Shown piece after piece: positions 1-11,981 of a DNA stretch of 64,000 bases (position 1 is the stretch's first letter; the number at the start of each line of letters is the position of its first letter). The stretch is from contig JAEUNO010000030.1 of the NCBI GenBank assembly GCA_016791045.1, positions 62,001 through 126,000 of the forward strand. The letters run 5' to 3'. The DNA is from Methyloversatilis sp. (GTDB lineage Bacteria > Pseudomonadota > Gammaproteobacteria > Burkholderiales > Rhodocyclaceae). The notes beneath the pieces are model-generated. The model was not told the DNA's origin and ran no database searches. It saw only the letters and a program-made list of their open reading frames with translations. The translations under genes and the position numbers were made by a program.

Positions 1-3293
<3,293 letters not shown>

Positions 3294-3435
3294 TCTTGTG
3301 TTCTCCCTTGCAGTGAAGTCATCTTTCCCGACACCCTCATGTCGTGTCGGTTCCCCTCGTGATGACATCGAAAGCGGGCGCCGGGCCGGGTGCGGGCCGG
3401 TCGTCGCCCACCGCTGCAGTGGCGGGCTGCGCGGT

Positions 3436-3441
3436 TAGAAT
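3436..3441 (+). promoter_or_regulatory. Probable -10 hexamer TAGAAT of uvrD, giving a leaderless transcript
   Basis: TAGAAT sits seven bases before the uvrD ATG, so a start about 7 nt downstream of the hexamer would fall on or next to the first base of the start codon. No Shine-Dalgarno sequence precedes that ATG. The same hexamer occurs before qor (9731) and before bioA (60436). No good -35 is visible. Confidence 0.5.
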
Positions 3442-3448
3442 CGGCCGG

Positions 3449-5674
3449 ATGAACGCAAATCCGCTCCTCGCCGGTCTGAATGAACCGCAGTTCCAGGCGG
3501 TCACGCTGCCCTCGCAATCGGCACTCATCCTCGCCGGTGCCGGCTCCGGCAAGACGCGCGTGCTGACCACCCGGCTTGCCTGGCTGATTTCCACCGGTCA
3601 GGTGTCGCCGCACGGCATCCTGGCGGTCACCTTCACCAACAAGGCGGCCAAGGAAATGCTGGCGCGGCTGACCGCCATGCTGCCGATGAACACGCGCGGG
3701 CTGTGGATCGGTACCTTCCACGGGTTGTGCAACCGGATGCTGCGCGCGCACTGGAAGGAAGCCGGCCTGCCGCAACTGTTCCAGATTCTCGATTCGGCGG
3801 ACCAGCTGTCGGCCATCAAGCGCCTGCTGAAGGCGCTGAACATCGACGACGAGAAGTTTCCGCCGCGCGAGCTGAGCTACTTCATCAATTCGGCCAAGGA
3901 ACAGGGCCTGCGGCCGCACGAAGTCGAAGCCTTCGACGACTTCGCGCGCCGGCGCGTCGAGCTGTATCAGGCCTACGAGGCACAGTGCCAGCGAGAAGGC
4001 GTGGTCGATTTCGCCGAACTGCTGCTGCGCTGTTACGAACTGCTGACGCGCAACGAACCGATCCGCGCGCACTATCAGCGGCGCTTCCGCCACCTGCTGG
4101 TCGACGAGTTCCAGGACACCAACGTGCTGCAGTATCGCTGGCTCAAACTGCTGGCCGGGCTGGGCACCGAACATCAGGCAGCGGTGATGGCGGTCGGCGA
4201 CGACGACCAGAGCATCTACCGCTTCCGCGGCGCCGAGGTCGGCAACATGCGCGACTTCGAGCGCGAGTTCCGCGTCGACAACGTCATCCGGCTGGAACAG
4301 AACTACCGCTCGCACGGCAACATCCTCGATGCGGCCAATGCCGTCATCAAGCAGAACACCGGCCGGCTGGGCAAGAACCTGTGGACCGAAGCGGGCAGCG
4401 GCGAGCCGCTGCGCGTGTACGAGGCGTTCAACGACATCGAGGAAGCGCGCTGGGTGGTCGAGGAAATCAAGGCGCTGATCAACGACGGCGCGGCGCGCTC
4501 CGACATCGCGCTGCTCTATCGCAGCAATGCGCAGTCGCGCGTGCTCGAGCACGCGCTGTTTTCAGCCTCGATTCCCTACCGGGTCTACGGCGGCCTGCGT
4601 TTCTTCGAGCGGCAGGAAGTGAAGCACGCGCTGGCCTACATGCGACTGATCGCCAATCCGCACGACGATACCGCCTTCACCCGGGTGGTGAATTTCCCGA
4701 CCCGCGGCATCGGCGCCCGCTCGCTCGAACAGCTGCAGGACGCCGCGAAGGCGTCCGAGTCCAGCCTGTACGGCGCGCTGAACCTGCTGACCGGCAAGGC
4801 GGCGCAGTCCGTCGGCCATTTCATCGATCTGGTCGATCAGCTGCGCTTCGCGTGCGAAGGGCTGACACTGCCCGAAATGGTCGAACAGGTGCTGGAACTG
4901 TCCGGCCTGCGCGCCCACTACAAGACCGAGAAGGAAGGTCAGGAACGCATCGCCAACCTCGATGAAATCATCAACGCGGCGAGCAACTTCATCTCCGAAG
5001 AAGGCTATGCGCAGGTGGCGGCCGAAGACGAAGCCGCACCGCCTGATCCGCTCGCCGCCTTCCTGTCGCACGCTTCGCTGGAAGCCGGCGAACACCAGGC
5101 GGACGCCGGTCAGTCGGCGGTGCAGCTGATGACGGTGCATTCGGCCAAGGGTCTGGAATTCGATGCGGTGTTCCTCGGCGGACTGGAGGAAGGTCTGTTC
5201 CCGCACGAAAACTCCATCCTCGAGCGCGAAGGTCTGGAAGAGGAAAGGCGGCTGATGTACGTCGCCATCACCCGCGCGCGCAAGCGGCTCTATCTGTCGT
5301 TCGCCCAGTCGCGCATGCTGCACGGCCAGACCCGCTACAACCTGCGCAGCCGCTTCTTCGACGAGATTCCGGCGGAACTAATGAAATGGCTGACGCCGCC
5401 GGCCACGGCGCGTGGCTTCGGCAGCTTCGGCAACGCGGCGGTGCCGCCGCCGCCCGCCAGCAGCAACCCGCGGACCTTCGGCAGCGGCCGCAAGTCGCCG
5501 TCGAGCAACGACACCGGTTTTCGCATCGGCCAGCAGGTCAGCCATGCGAAGTTCGGCAGTGGCGTCATCGTCAGTGCGGAAGGGTCCGGCTCGGACGCCC
5601 GGGTACAGGTCAATTTCGGTCGCGAAGGCGTCAAGTGGCTGGCGCTGGCCGTGGCCAAGTTGAGCGCCGTCTGA
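3449..5674 (+). CDS. uvrD: DNA helicase II, UvrD/Rep family
   Basis: This superfamily 1A 3'-5' DNA helicase of 741 residues acts in nucleotide excision repair and mismatch repair. Visible motifs, in order: Q motif near NEPQFQAV, Walker A AGAGSGKT (residues about 29-36), Walker B as VDEFQDTN, motif III DDDQSIYRFRGA, motif IV region RLEQNYRS, motif V MTVHSAKGLEF and motif VI RLMYVAITRAR. The C-terminal module ending in KFGSGVIV...VKWLALAVAKL is the UvrD/PcrA-type tail that contacts RNA polymerase or UvrB, which favours UvrD over Rep. The start at 3449 gives MNANPLLAGLNEPQ. A longer reading frame exists upstream, but it would begin before the likely promoter. A Sel1-repeat gene follows at once and may be co-transcribed. 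Confidence 0.95.
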   Translation: MNANPLLAGLNEPQFQAVTLPSQSALILAGAGSGKTRVLTTRLAWLISTGQVSPHGILAVTFTNKAAKEMLARLTAMLPMNTRGLWIGTFHGLCNRMLRAHWKEAGLPQLFQILDSADQLSAIKRLLKALNIDDEKFPPRELSYFINSAKEQGLRPHEVEAFDDFARRRVELYQAYEAQCQREGVVDFAELLLRCYELLTRNEPIRAHYQRRFRHLLVDEFQDTNVLQYRWLKLLAGLGTEHQAAVMAVGDDDQSIYRFRGAEVGNMRDFEREFRVDNVIRLEQNYRSHGNILDAANAVIKQNTGRLGKNLWTEAGSGEPLRVYEAFNDIEEARWVVEEIKALINDGAARSDIALLYRSNAQSRVLEHALFSASIPYRVYGGLRFFERQEVKHALAYMRLIANPHDDTAFTRVVNFPTRGIGARSLEQLQDAAKASESSLYGALNLLTGKAAQSVGHFIDLVDQLRFACEGLTLPEMVEQVLELSGLRAHYKTEKEGQERIANLDEIINAASNFISEEGYAQVAAEDEAAPPDPLAAFLSHASLEAGEHQADAGQSAVQLMTVHSAKGLEFDAVFLGGLEEGLFPHENSILEREGLEEERRLMYVAITRARKRLYLSFAQSRMLHGQTRYNLRSRFFDEIPAELMKWLTPPATARGFGSFGNAAVPPPPASSNPRTFGSGRKSPSSNDTGFRIGQQVSHAKFGSGVIVSAEGSGSDARVQVNFGREGVKWLALAVAKLSAV

Positions 5675-5675
5675 C

Positions 5676-6593
5676 ATGACCCGGCGCGTCGCCCTCCTGT
5701 TCCTGGCGCTGCTGTCCGGTGCGGTCGGGCAGGTCGCGGCCAGCGATCAGTGGCGCACCGCGCATCTGCGGGGCGAATGCGAAGCGGCCCTGACCGAGGC
5801 GCGCACCGCCGCGGACGCAGGCAGCGCCGAGGCCCTGCTGCAATTGTCCGACTGGCATTTCTTCGGCACCTGTCTCGACAAGGACGACATTGCGTCGGCG
5901 CGCTTCGCCCTGCAGGCGGCGCAGGGCGGGCTGCCGCGCGCCCAGGCGGTGGTCGGTCAGCTGTATGCCAGCGGCCTCGGTGTCGAACGCGATGACGCCG
6001 AAGCGCGTCGCTGGTATCTGCTCGCGGCCGACGCCGGCGATGCCGAAGCCATGCTGCTGCTGGCGCGCCACCTCGAAGCTGACACCACCAATCCGGTTGC
6101 GGCCGATGTCGCGCTGGCCTGGGCCAACCGCTCGGCCGAAGCCGGCTATGCCCCGGCGTTCGTCCATCTGGCCCAGCTGTACAGCGGCGGCGGTGCGCAG
6201 ACCGACTATGCAAAGGCGGCGCAATGGCTCGAACGGTCCATCGAGTCCGGTTACAAGGACAATGGCGTGTGGGTGGCCTATTCCTGGGCCTGCCTGAACC
6301 TCGGCCGCTACGATGATGTGCTGCGCGCGGCCGATCAGGTACCGAAGGAGGCCGCTGAATACAAGGCGGCGCAGATCAACCGCGCGCATGCGCTGTTGCT
6401 GAATGGCCAGATCGGCAATGCACGCGAGGTCTATGCCGCCAACCTCACGCTGCGCGGCGAGGACGAGTTCCGTCGCATCCTGCGCGACGACTTCGCCGAG
6501 CTGCGCCGCTCCGGCCGCGCGCACCCGGCGATGGCGCGAATCGAGAAGCTGTTCAACACGCAGCCCCTCGAAAGCCTCCCTGCGAAGCAATGA
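5676..6593 (+). CDS. Secreted Sel1/TPR-repeat protein
   Basis: The protein has 305 residues. An N-terminal signal peptide (residues 1-22, ending near VAAS) targets it to the periplasm. The rest is built from helical repeats. The best are Sel1-like: ARFALQAAQGGLPRAQAVVG, ARRWYLLAADAGDAEAMLLL and AAQWLERSIESGY. Sel1 repeats are protein-protein interaction scaffolds, and no enzymatic motif is visible. The gene begins 1 nt after the uvrD stop codon, which suggests translational coupling, although the two functions are not obviously linked. The partner proteins are unknown. Confidence 0.82.
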   Translation: MTRRVALLFLALLSGAVGQVAASDQWRTAHLRGECEAALTEARTAADAGSAEALLQLSDWHFFGTCLDKDDIASARFALQAAQGGLPRAQAVVGQLYASGLGVERDDAEARRWYLLAADAGDAEAMLLLARHLEADTTNPVAADVALAWANRSAEAGYAPAFVHLAQLYSGGGAQTDYAKAAQWLERSIESGYKDNGVWVAYSWACLNLGRYDDVLRAADQVPKEAAEYKAAQINRAHALLLNGQIGNAREVYAANLTLRGEDEFRRILRDDFAELRRSGRAHPAMARIEKLFNTQPLESLPAKQ

Positions 6594-6594
6594 G

Positions 6595-6619
6595 CCGGTC
6601 GCGCAGTTTCGCCGACCGG
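6595..6619. terminator. Weak hairpin between convergent genes
   Basis: CCGGTCG and CGACCGG form a 7-bp stem with an 11-nt loop just after the Sel1-repeat gene. No T-run follows. It may help end transcription from either side, but the support is thin. Confidence 0.3.
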
Positions 6620-6662
6620 AATCGCCAGACAGGATGACGCGCCGGTATCGATCTTGCCTGCG

Positions 6663-7445
6663 TCAGCTGTAGCGACGCCGCGAAAGCAGCGATGCGCCCA
6701 GTCCGATGCCCAGCAGCGCGAGTGTTCCGGGTTCCGGAACGCCATTTGACGGGTCGGGAGGAATCGTTCCTGATTCGATGCGCAGTTTCTCCGCTACGGC
6801 CGCACTGAAATCATCGAAGCTGGACGCTCTGGTGAAGAACCCGTCGTCCGTGATGACGTTGTCGCGGTAGAAGTTGGCGACTCCGGTGGTGCCGATCGGC
6901 AGACCATTGATCACGATGTCCGCTTCTTCGGCACGGGTGCGCGCAGCCTGGCTGGCTGCCGTACCGCTCGTGCCGTCGCCCGATACGTCGATCACGACAT
7001 TGGTCGTGCCTTCGAGCGAGCCGCCCGTCGCGAGTTCGAGCAACAGCAGATCGAGCGCACGGTTCGTGCCGGTATGTACGGCGGTACCGCCGGCGCCCGG
7101 GCGCGCAAAGGTATCGAGCGCGTCCGCAAACGCATTGATTTCCGCTGTCGACGAGAGGATGCGGAAGGTGTCAAAGGTCGTGGTGAAGAAGTTGCTGCTG
7201 AAGAACACAACATTGACAGCAGACTTTCCGTTCGCGCCGCCCAGCAGATTCGACTGGATCGTTGGATCACGGAAGGCGTTGGCATACCCGTCCATCTGCA
7301 GGTTGTATTCCGAGAGGACGATGCTGCCGGAAACGTCGATGACAAGTGAAAGCGCGAGGTCGACGGGTGCAGCGCTCGACTGCGTGCTCCCGAACAGCGC
7401 AGATCCGGCCAGTGCGACCGACAGCGATATTTTTCTGATCTTCAT
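6663..7445 (-). CDS. DUF1194 / VWA-like protein with PEP-CTERM sorting signal
   Basis: A signal peptide (residues 1-26) precedes a von Willebrand A-type domain whose MIDAS motif DVSGSI is near residue 35 and whose second acidic stretch is VIDVSGDGTSG. This matches the DUF1194 family. The C-terminus carries a textbook PEP-CTERM tag: VPEPGTLALLGIGLG followed by a hydrophobic helix and RRR. Such tags are recognised by exosortase in EPS-producing Gram-negative bacteria, so the protein is probably exported and held at the outer surface or released into the matrix. The start at 7445 is preceded by CCGGAG. No exosortase gene is in the window. Binding partners are unknown. Confidence 0.85.
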   Translation of the reverse strand: MKIRKISLSVALAGSALFGSTQSSAAPVDLALSLVIDVSGSIVLSEYNLQMDGYANAFRDPTIQSNLLGGANGKSAVNVVFFSSNFFTTTFDTFRILSSTAEINAFADALDTFARPGAGGTAVHTGTNRALDLLLLELATGGSLEGTTNVVIDVSGDGTSGTAASQAARTRAEEADIVINGLPIGTTGVANFYRDNVITDDGFFTRASSFDDFSAAVAEKLRIESGTIPPDPSNGVPEPGTLALLGIGLGASLLSRRRYS

Positions 7446-7703
7446 GGTTACTCCGGAAAAGTGACGGGTCATGAAAAAGTCTTTGTGATGGATGGCGGGT
7501 CAGCCATCTTCGAGGCGAACAGCAATATGCATGCCCAATTCGTGCGCTACGACGCCAAAGTTTTTCTTTTCAGTACTTTGCGTACGAAAGATCTGATTCC
7601 TTCGAGATGTGAAGCGCGTGACGAGTCGTGGCTTGTAAAGTATCCCGACACACACTTTCCCGTGTTCATTTGCCGGGCATATTGATGCACGGGAGGAGAT
7701 GAG

Positions 7704-8279
7704 ATGCGAACGGACCGCTATGCGGCTTACATCGAACTGGCGCGTCACCAGATCGAAGGTGAGGACTATCGCGTGACGGTGCTGCGACGTGGCAGCGGCA
7801 TCGCGGTGATCGCGCCGCACGGCGGGCGCATCGAACGCGGGACGTCCGAAGTCGCGCGCGCAATCGCCGGCGAGGATCTTGACCTGTATCTGTTCGAAGG
7901 CTGCCTGCCGTCACTCAATTTCGAAACCCTGCATCTGACCAGCCGGCATTTCGACGAGCCGCGCGCGCTGGCGCTGATCGCGGGCTGCCACACGGTGCTG
8001 GCGGTACATGGCGTGGCCGATACCGGCGAGCGGGCGCTGCTCGGCGGGCGCGACGGCCTCCTGGCCTGCGCGATCGCCGACCGGCTGTTCGTACGCGGCG
8101 TGCGCGCACAGGTGTCGGGTCATCGTTACCCCGGTCGCGATGCCGCGAATGTGTGCAACCGCGGATCGAGCGGGCAGGGCGTACAGCTTGAATTGAGCGA
8201 CCGCCTGCGCGGCGGGCCGCTGGAACCGGCAGTGGTCGAGGCGGTACGGCTGGCGCTGCTCGACAGGCTGAGGTCCTAG
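7704..8279 (+). CDS. Poly-gamma-glutamate hydrolase family protein
   Basis: The 191 residues match the phage/Bacillus PghP-like zinc peptidase family (PF05908). The metal-site signature APHGGRIE places His39 and Glu44 in an HxxxxE arrangement, with a further His in LAVHGV near residue 102. There is no signal peptide, so the protein is presumably cytosolic. Family members hydrolyse gamma-glutamyl bonds of poly-gamma-glutamate; no capsule synthesis genes are near, so the true substrate is open. The start is well marked by GGGAGGAG before ATG. The 3' end overlaps the converging gene by 4 nt. Confidence 0.8.
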   Translation: MRTDRYAAYIELARHQIEGEDYRVTVLRRGSGIAVIAPHGGRIERGTSEVARAIAGEDLDLYLFEGCLPSLNFETLHLTSRHFDEPRALALIAGCHTVLAVHGVADTGERALLGGRDGLLACAIADRLFVRGVRAQVSGHRYPGRDAANVCNRGSSGQGVQLELSDRLRGGPLEPAVVEAVRLALLDRLRS

Positions 8280-8773
8280 CTGCCGCCGCGCAATGGCGCC
8301 GCCAGATCGCCGGAGCAATTCAGGTATTGCGCCGTGACATCGCGCGGAGCCGGTCCGGTGAACGGGATTTCGATGTCGCCGCCGACCTGTCCGAGCACCA
8401 GCGTGCCGCCGAAGAACATGAAGTTGCGCATCAGCGTCGCCCAGTCCAGCCGCGCATCGGCTTCGAAGCCGGGCAGCGTGAGCAGTCCTTCGTTCGGTAC
8501 CAGCAGCACGGCAGGTCTGAACTGGCCGATTTCAAGCCGGGCCAGCACCGGCAGCGCACCGCCGCCGGGAGGGGGCCGGACTTCCACCCGCGCCGCGACG
8601 TCGTCACCGACCCGTTCGCGCAGGATCTGGATGTCCCAGCCCTGTATCGACACCGCACTGCCGCAGCGACGCGGCCAGCCGCTGTCCAGACCGACCACCG
8701 CACGATAGCTGCCGGCCGCGCTGGCGGACACGGTGCCCAGACATAACAGGAGGAAAAGAAGACGGCGAAGCAT
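8276..8773 (-). CDS. Secreted protein of unknown function
   Basis: I do not recognise this 165-residue protein. It has a clear signal peptide (MLRRLLFLLLCLGTVSASA) and a mature part rich in beta-strand-like stretches, with one Cys near the N-terminus (RRCGSAV) and one near the C-terminus (LNCSGD) that could form a disulfide. It is therefore probably periplasmic. Its stop overlaps that of the poly-gamma-glutamate hydrolase gene tail-to-tail by 4 nt. No lipobox is visible. It is probably a real gene because of the signal peptide and the absence of a better frame on either strand. Confidence 0.65.
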   Translation of the reverse strand: MLRRLLFLLLCLGTVSASAAGSYRAVVGLDSGWPRRCGSAVSIQGWDIQILRERVGDDVAARVEVRPPPGGGALPVLARLEIGQFRPAVLLVPNEGLLTLPGFEADARLDWATLMRNFMFFGGTLVLGQVGGDIEIPFTGPAPRDVTAQYLNCSGDLAAPLRGGS

Positions 8774-8891
8774 GGCGACTCAGACAGGGCGAAGCGGCTG
8801 CGAGTTCGGCCGCTCGGTTACCGCCGCCACCGCCTCCGCAGCCGCTGTGGCGCATCGGACGCGATCATCGTGACCACTGCGACTCCGGCGA

Positions 8892-9659
8892 TCAGCGGCT
8901 TTCGAGCAGTTCGTACAGCGCGACGAATTCCTGGGTGACCTTGTGGCTGGGGGCGAAATGGATCAGCGGCTGCGCCGCTTCGTGCGATTCCTTCACCTTG
9001 ACCGATGACGACAGCGTGGCTTCGAGCACCGGCAGGCCTTCGTCGCGCAATTCCTGCACCACGCGCACCGGCAGGCTGGAGCGCGCCTGGAACTGGTTCA
9101 CCACGATGCCTTCGAGCTTCAGTCCTTCGTTGTGGTCGCCGCGGATTTCCTCGATGTTCTCGATCAGCGTGTACAGGGCCTTGCGCGAGAAATCGTCGCA
9201 GTCGAACGGGATCAGCACCGACTCGGCAGCGATCAGCGCACAGCGCGAGTAGAAATTGAGCGCCGGCGGCGTGTCGATATAGATGTTGTCGAAGTCGTCG
9301 AGTGCTTCCAGCGCTTCGCGCAGCTTGTAGATCTTGTAGCGCGACTCCAGCTTGTTCTCGAGTTCGGCGAGTTGGGGGCTGGCACTCATCACGGACAGAC
9401 CCGGGAGCCCGGTATCGCTGATGAATTCGGCCGTGTCGCGTGGCGTGAGCTTGAAATTGAGGATCTGGTCGAAGAAGTCGGCCGCACCCAGCTCCACCTT
9501 GTCGGCGGCATCGCCGAGCAGGTAATGGCTCGAATTGCACTGCGTATCGAGATCGATCACCAGTGTGCGTTGGCCGCGCGTGGCACTGATGGCGGCCAGA
9601 TTGCAGGTGATCGTGGATTTGCCGACGCCACCCTTCTGGTTGAACACGACACGACGCAT
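8892..9659 (-). CDS. Orphan ParA-family ATPase
   Basis: This 255-residue P-loop ATPase has the deviant Walker A NQKGGVGKST at residues 7-16, Walker A' VIDLDTQ and Walker B YIDTPPAL. ParA ATPases position DNA or protein cargo along the nucleoid. No parB or parS is next to it, so chromosome or plasmid segregation is not supported; orphan ParAs often place chemoreceptor arrays, pili or carboxysomes. The start at 9659 is preceded by ACCGGAGTCC. A much longer open frame continues upstream but runs antisense to qor and is not coding. A second ParA-like gene lies at 11982. Confidence 0.85.
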   Translation of the reverse strand: MRRVVFNQKGGVGKSTITCNLAAISATRGQRTLVIDLDTQCNSSHYLLGDAADKVELGAADFFDQILNFKLTPRDTAEFISDTGLPGLSVMSASPQLAELENKLESRYKIYKLREALEALDDFDNIYIDTPPALNFYSRCALIAAESVLIPFDCDDFSRKALYTLIENIEEIRGDHNEGLKLEGIVVNQFQARSSLPVRVVQELRDEGLPVLEATLSSSVKVKESHEAAQPLIHFAPSHKVTQEFVALYELLESR

Positions 9660-9730
9660 GACGGACTCCGGTGGACTCGAGCCTGCATTCTGCCAAAACC
9701 GACGGTGCAGTGCACCATGAACTTGGCCGG

Positions 9731-9736
9731 TAGAAT
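9731..9736 (+). promoter_or_regulatory. Probable -10 hexamer of the qor gene
   Basis: TAGAAT lies 31 bp before the qor ATG, in the 108-bp gap from the divergent parA start. It is the same hexamer seen before uvrD and bioA. Confidence 0.45.
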
Positions 9737-9767
9737 CCGTGCTCATGTTCAGGAACCTGCCCTCCCG

Positions 9768-10751
9768 ATGACCGATTTCGCTGTACGCATGCACCGTAAC
9801 GGTGGCCCCGAGGTGTTGCAGTACGAGGCGGTCGAGCCGTGCGACCCCGCGGCGGGCGAGGCGCGGGTGCGTCAGCATGCGATCGGCGTCAATTTCATCG
9901 ACATCTACTACCGTACCGGGCTCTATCCCATGCCGCTGCCCGGCGGGCTGGGGCTGGAAGCTGCCGGCGTAGTCGAGGCGGTTGGCGAGGGCGTGACCGA
10001 CATCGCACCCGGCGATCGCGTGGCCTATGCCGGCGGCCCGCCCGGTGCCTACGCCTCGGTGCGCAACCTGCCGGCCGATCGGTTGGTACGCCTGCCCGAC
10101 GCGATCGATTTCGACACCGCCGCGGCCTTGATGCTCAAGGGGCTGACTGCGCACTATCTGCTGCGTCGGACCTGCCGCATCGAGCCGGGTGACAGCGTAC
10201 TGCTGCACGCTGCGGCCGGTGGCGTCGGTCTGATTGCCAGCCAGTGGGCGCAGGCGCTCGGCGCGACGGTCATCGGCACGGTCAGTACGCCGGCCAAGGC
10301 TGAACTGGCTCGTGCCCACGGTTGCGCCCACGTCCTGACCGATGTGGCAGCGGCTGACCTGCCGGCGCGGGTGCGCGCGCTCACGGGCGGCAAGGGCGTG
10401 CGGGTCGTGTACGACGGCATCGGCCGCGACACTTTCATGGCCTCGCTGGACTGTCTCGCCCCGCTCGGCATGATGGTCAGCTTCGGCAACGCGTCCGGAC
10501 CGGTCGCGGCTTTCGAACCGGCCATGCTGGCGCAGAAGGGCTCGTTGTTCCTGACCCGGCCGACCTTGTTTCATTACGTTGCGCAGCGCGCCGACCTGCT
10601 GTTCGCCGCCGACGAGGTGTTCGCCCGGGTGGCCGATGGCACCGTGCGTGTCGCCATCGGGCAGCGTCATGCGTTGAAGGACTGTGCACGTGCGCATGAA
10701 GCGCTCGCGGCGCGCCGCACTACAGGTTCCCTTCTGCTTGCGCCGGAGTGA
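9768..10751 (+). CDS. qor: NADPH:quinone reductase, zinc-free MDR family
   Basis: This is a 327-residue cytosolic medium-chain dehydrogenase/reductase that would reduce quinones with NADPH. The N-terminal GroES-like domain carries the quinone oxidoreductase signature NFIDIYYRTGLYP (residues about 43-55). The Rossmann fold contains HAAAGGVGL near residue 148, which matches AAGGVG of the QOR group and binds NADPH. No Zn-binding Cys cluster is present, as expected for QOR rather than alcohol dehydrogenase. The start at 9768 gives MTDFAVRMHRNGGPEVL; earlier codons in the frame overlap the promoter. Confidence 0.9.
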   Translation: MTDFAVRMHRNGGPEVLQYEAVEPCDPAAGEARVRQHAIGVNFIDIYYRTGLYPMPLPGGLGLEAAGVVEAVGEGVTDIAPGDRVAYAGGPPGAYASVRNLPADRLVRLPDAIDFDTAAALMLKGLTAHYLLRRTCRIEPGDSVLLHAAAGGVGLIASQWAQALGATVIGTVSTPAKAELARAHGCAHVLTDVAAADLPARVRALTGGKGVRVVYDGIGRDTFMASLDCLAPLGMMVSFGNASGPVAAFEPAMLAQKGSLFLTRPTLFHYVAQRADLLFAADEVFARVADGTVRVAIGQRHALKDCARAHEALAARRTTGSLLLAPE

Positions 10752-10831
10752 GATGTGGCGAGGGCGTGGGCGGAACACACCGTGCCCGGCATGGCACGCC
10801 GATTACCGATGGACCTTGCGGAGCATTCCCG

Positions 10832-11170
10832 ATGAAGTTTCTGTTGTCGCTGCTGGCCTGCTGTTGCATGCTTTCACCCGCCATCGCGCAGACGCCTGCC
10901 CAGACGGCCTTTCTGAAGGCGGAAACGCGCAGGATCGAAGATCAGTTCGTGCGTCGCATCGTCGACATCACCCGGCTGCCCGATGCGCAGGTGCGCTCGG
11001 CGATGCCGGCGGAAGGCCGCATCACCGACCCGGCCGCGCGCGTGGTGGCGGCCATTGAACAGCAGCGTGGCCAGCCGCTGAGCGACGCGCAGAAACAGGC
11101 CATCGCGCAGGCCGATGAGGAACGTCGCAGCGCGCTGGTTGCCGCGCGTGCTGCAGCGAAAGACAAATAG
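10832..11170 (+). CDS. Small exported protein of unknown function
   Basis: The product has 112 residues with a signal peptide (MKFLLSLLACCCMLSPAIAQ). The mature part is a highly charged Ala/Arg/Glu/Gln-rich helical protein, probably periplasmic. I see no catalytic motif and no family I can name. The start at 10832 is preceded by GCGGAGC. Two Cys in the signal region (CC) are not in a convincing lipobox. Confidence 0.7.
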   Translation: MKFLLSLLACCCMLSPAIAQTPAQTAFLKAETRRIEDQFVRRIVDITRLPDAQVRSAMPAEGRITDPAARVVAAIEQQRGQPLSDAQKQAIAQADEERRSALVAARAAAKDK

Positions 11171-11284
11171 ACGCGACCCGCACATGCCGCGGGCAACAGC
11201 AGCAGGAGGCCAGCAGCACGGCCGTGACAGGTAACAGCGATACCAAACAGCCATCACAGCAGCGCTGGCCGGGAGAAAAACGAT

Positions 11285-11944
11285 ATGGGATCCAAGGTGT
11301 GCGCCATTGTCGGCATGGGAACCGGAGTCGGTGCTGCGGTGGCACGGCGCTTCGGTGCCGAAGGCTATTGCGTGGCGATGATTTCGCGCAATGCCGGCAA
11401 GCTCGAGCGCTATGAACACGAACTCGCCGCGCGCGGCGTGACGGCGCAGGGCTTCGTGGCGGACGCCGGCAGCGATGAATCCATCCTGTGTGCCATCGAA
11501 AGCATGCGCCACGCAATGCCGCCGCCCGAGGTGCTGGTGTTCAACGCCGCGGTGCCGCGCGAAAGCGCACCCTCCGTGCTCGACCCGGAGGCGCTCGCGG
11601 CCGATCTGCGGATCGGCGTGCTGGGCGCCCTGATCGCGGCGCGCGCCGTGCTGCCGGCGATGCGCGCGACCGGCCAGGGCAGCATCCTGTTCACCGGCGG
11701 CGGGCTGGCGATGGAACCGGTCGCGGCGGCGGCCTCGCTGTCGGTGCAGAAGGCGGCACTGCGCAATCTGGTGTTCAGCCTGCATCAGGAGCTGTCGCCG
11801 GCCGGCGTGCATGCGGCGATTGTCACGATTGCCGGCGTGCTGCGCGAAGGCAGCCTGCTCGATTCGGCCCGTGTCGCCGACGCGTTCTGGACCCTGCATT
11901 CACAGCCCGGCGGCCAGTTCGCGCGCGAAATAGTGCTCTCCTGA
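11285..11944 (+). CDS. SDR-fold protein lacking the catalytic tyrosine
   Basis: The 219 residues form a Rossmann fold of the short-chain dehydrogenase/reductase family. The cofactor loop is GMGTGVGAAVA (residues 10-20), a variant of GxxxGxG, and NAG is replaced by NAA in VFNAAVP. At the active site the usual YxxxK reads LSVQK in AASLSVQKAALR, so Tyr is replaced by Leu while Lys is kept, and the usual catalytic Ser region reads LFTGGG. The protein is therefore probably not a standard oxidoreductase; it may bind NAD(P)H or act as a sensor. The start is marked by GGGAGAAAAACGAT. A ParA-like gene follows 37 nt later. Confidence 0.78.
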   Translation: MGSKVCAIVGMGTGVGAAVARRFGAEGYCVAMISRNAGKLERYEHELAARGVTAQGFVADAGSDESILCAIESMRHAMPPPEVLVFNAAVPRESAPSVLDPEALAADLRIGVLGALIAARAVLPAMRATGQGSILFTGGGLAMEPVAAAASLSVQKAALRNLVFSLHQELSPAGVHAAIVTIAGVLREGSLLDSARVADAFWTLHSQPGGQFAREIVLS

Positions 11945-11981
11945 GCGTACTTTCCCGAGCGCATTTTTCCGAGATTGCTGC

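Noticed and set aside
9660-10778. Long upstream extension of the ParA gene
   Set aside because: It runs antisense to qor, and the ParA fold starts precisely at the ATG at 9659 with a ribosome-binding site.
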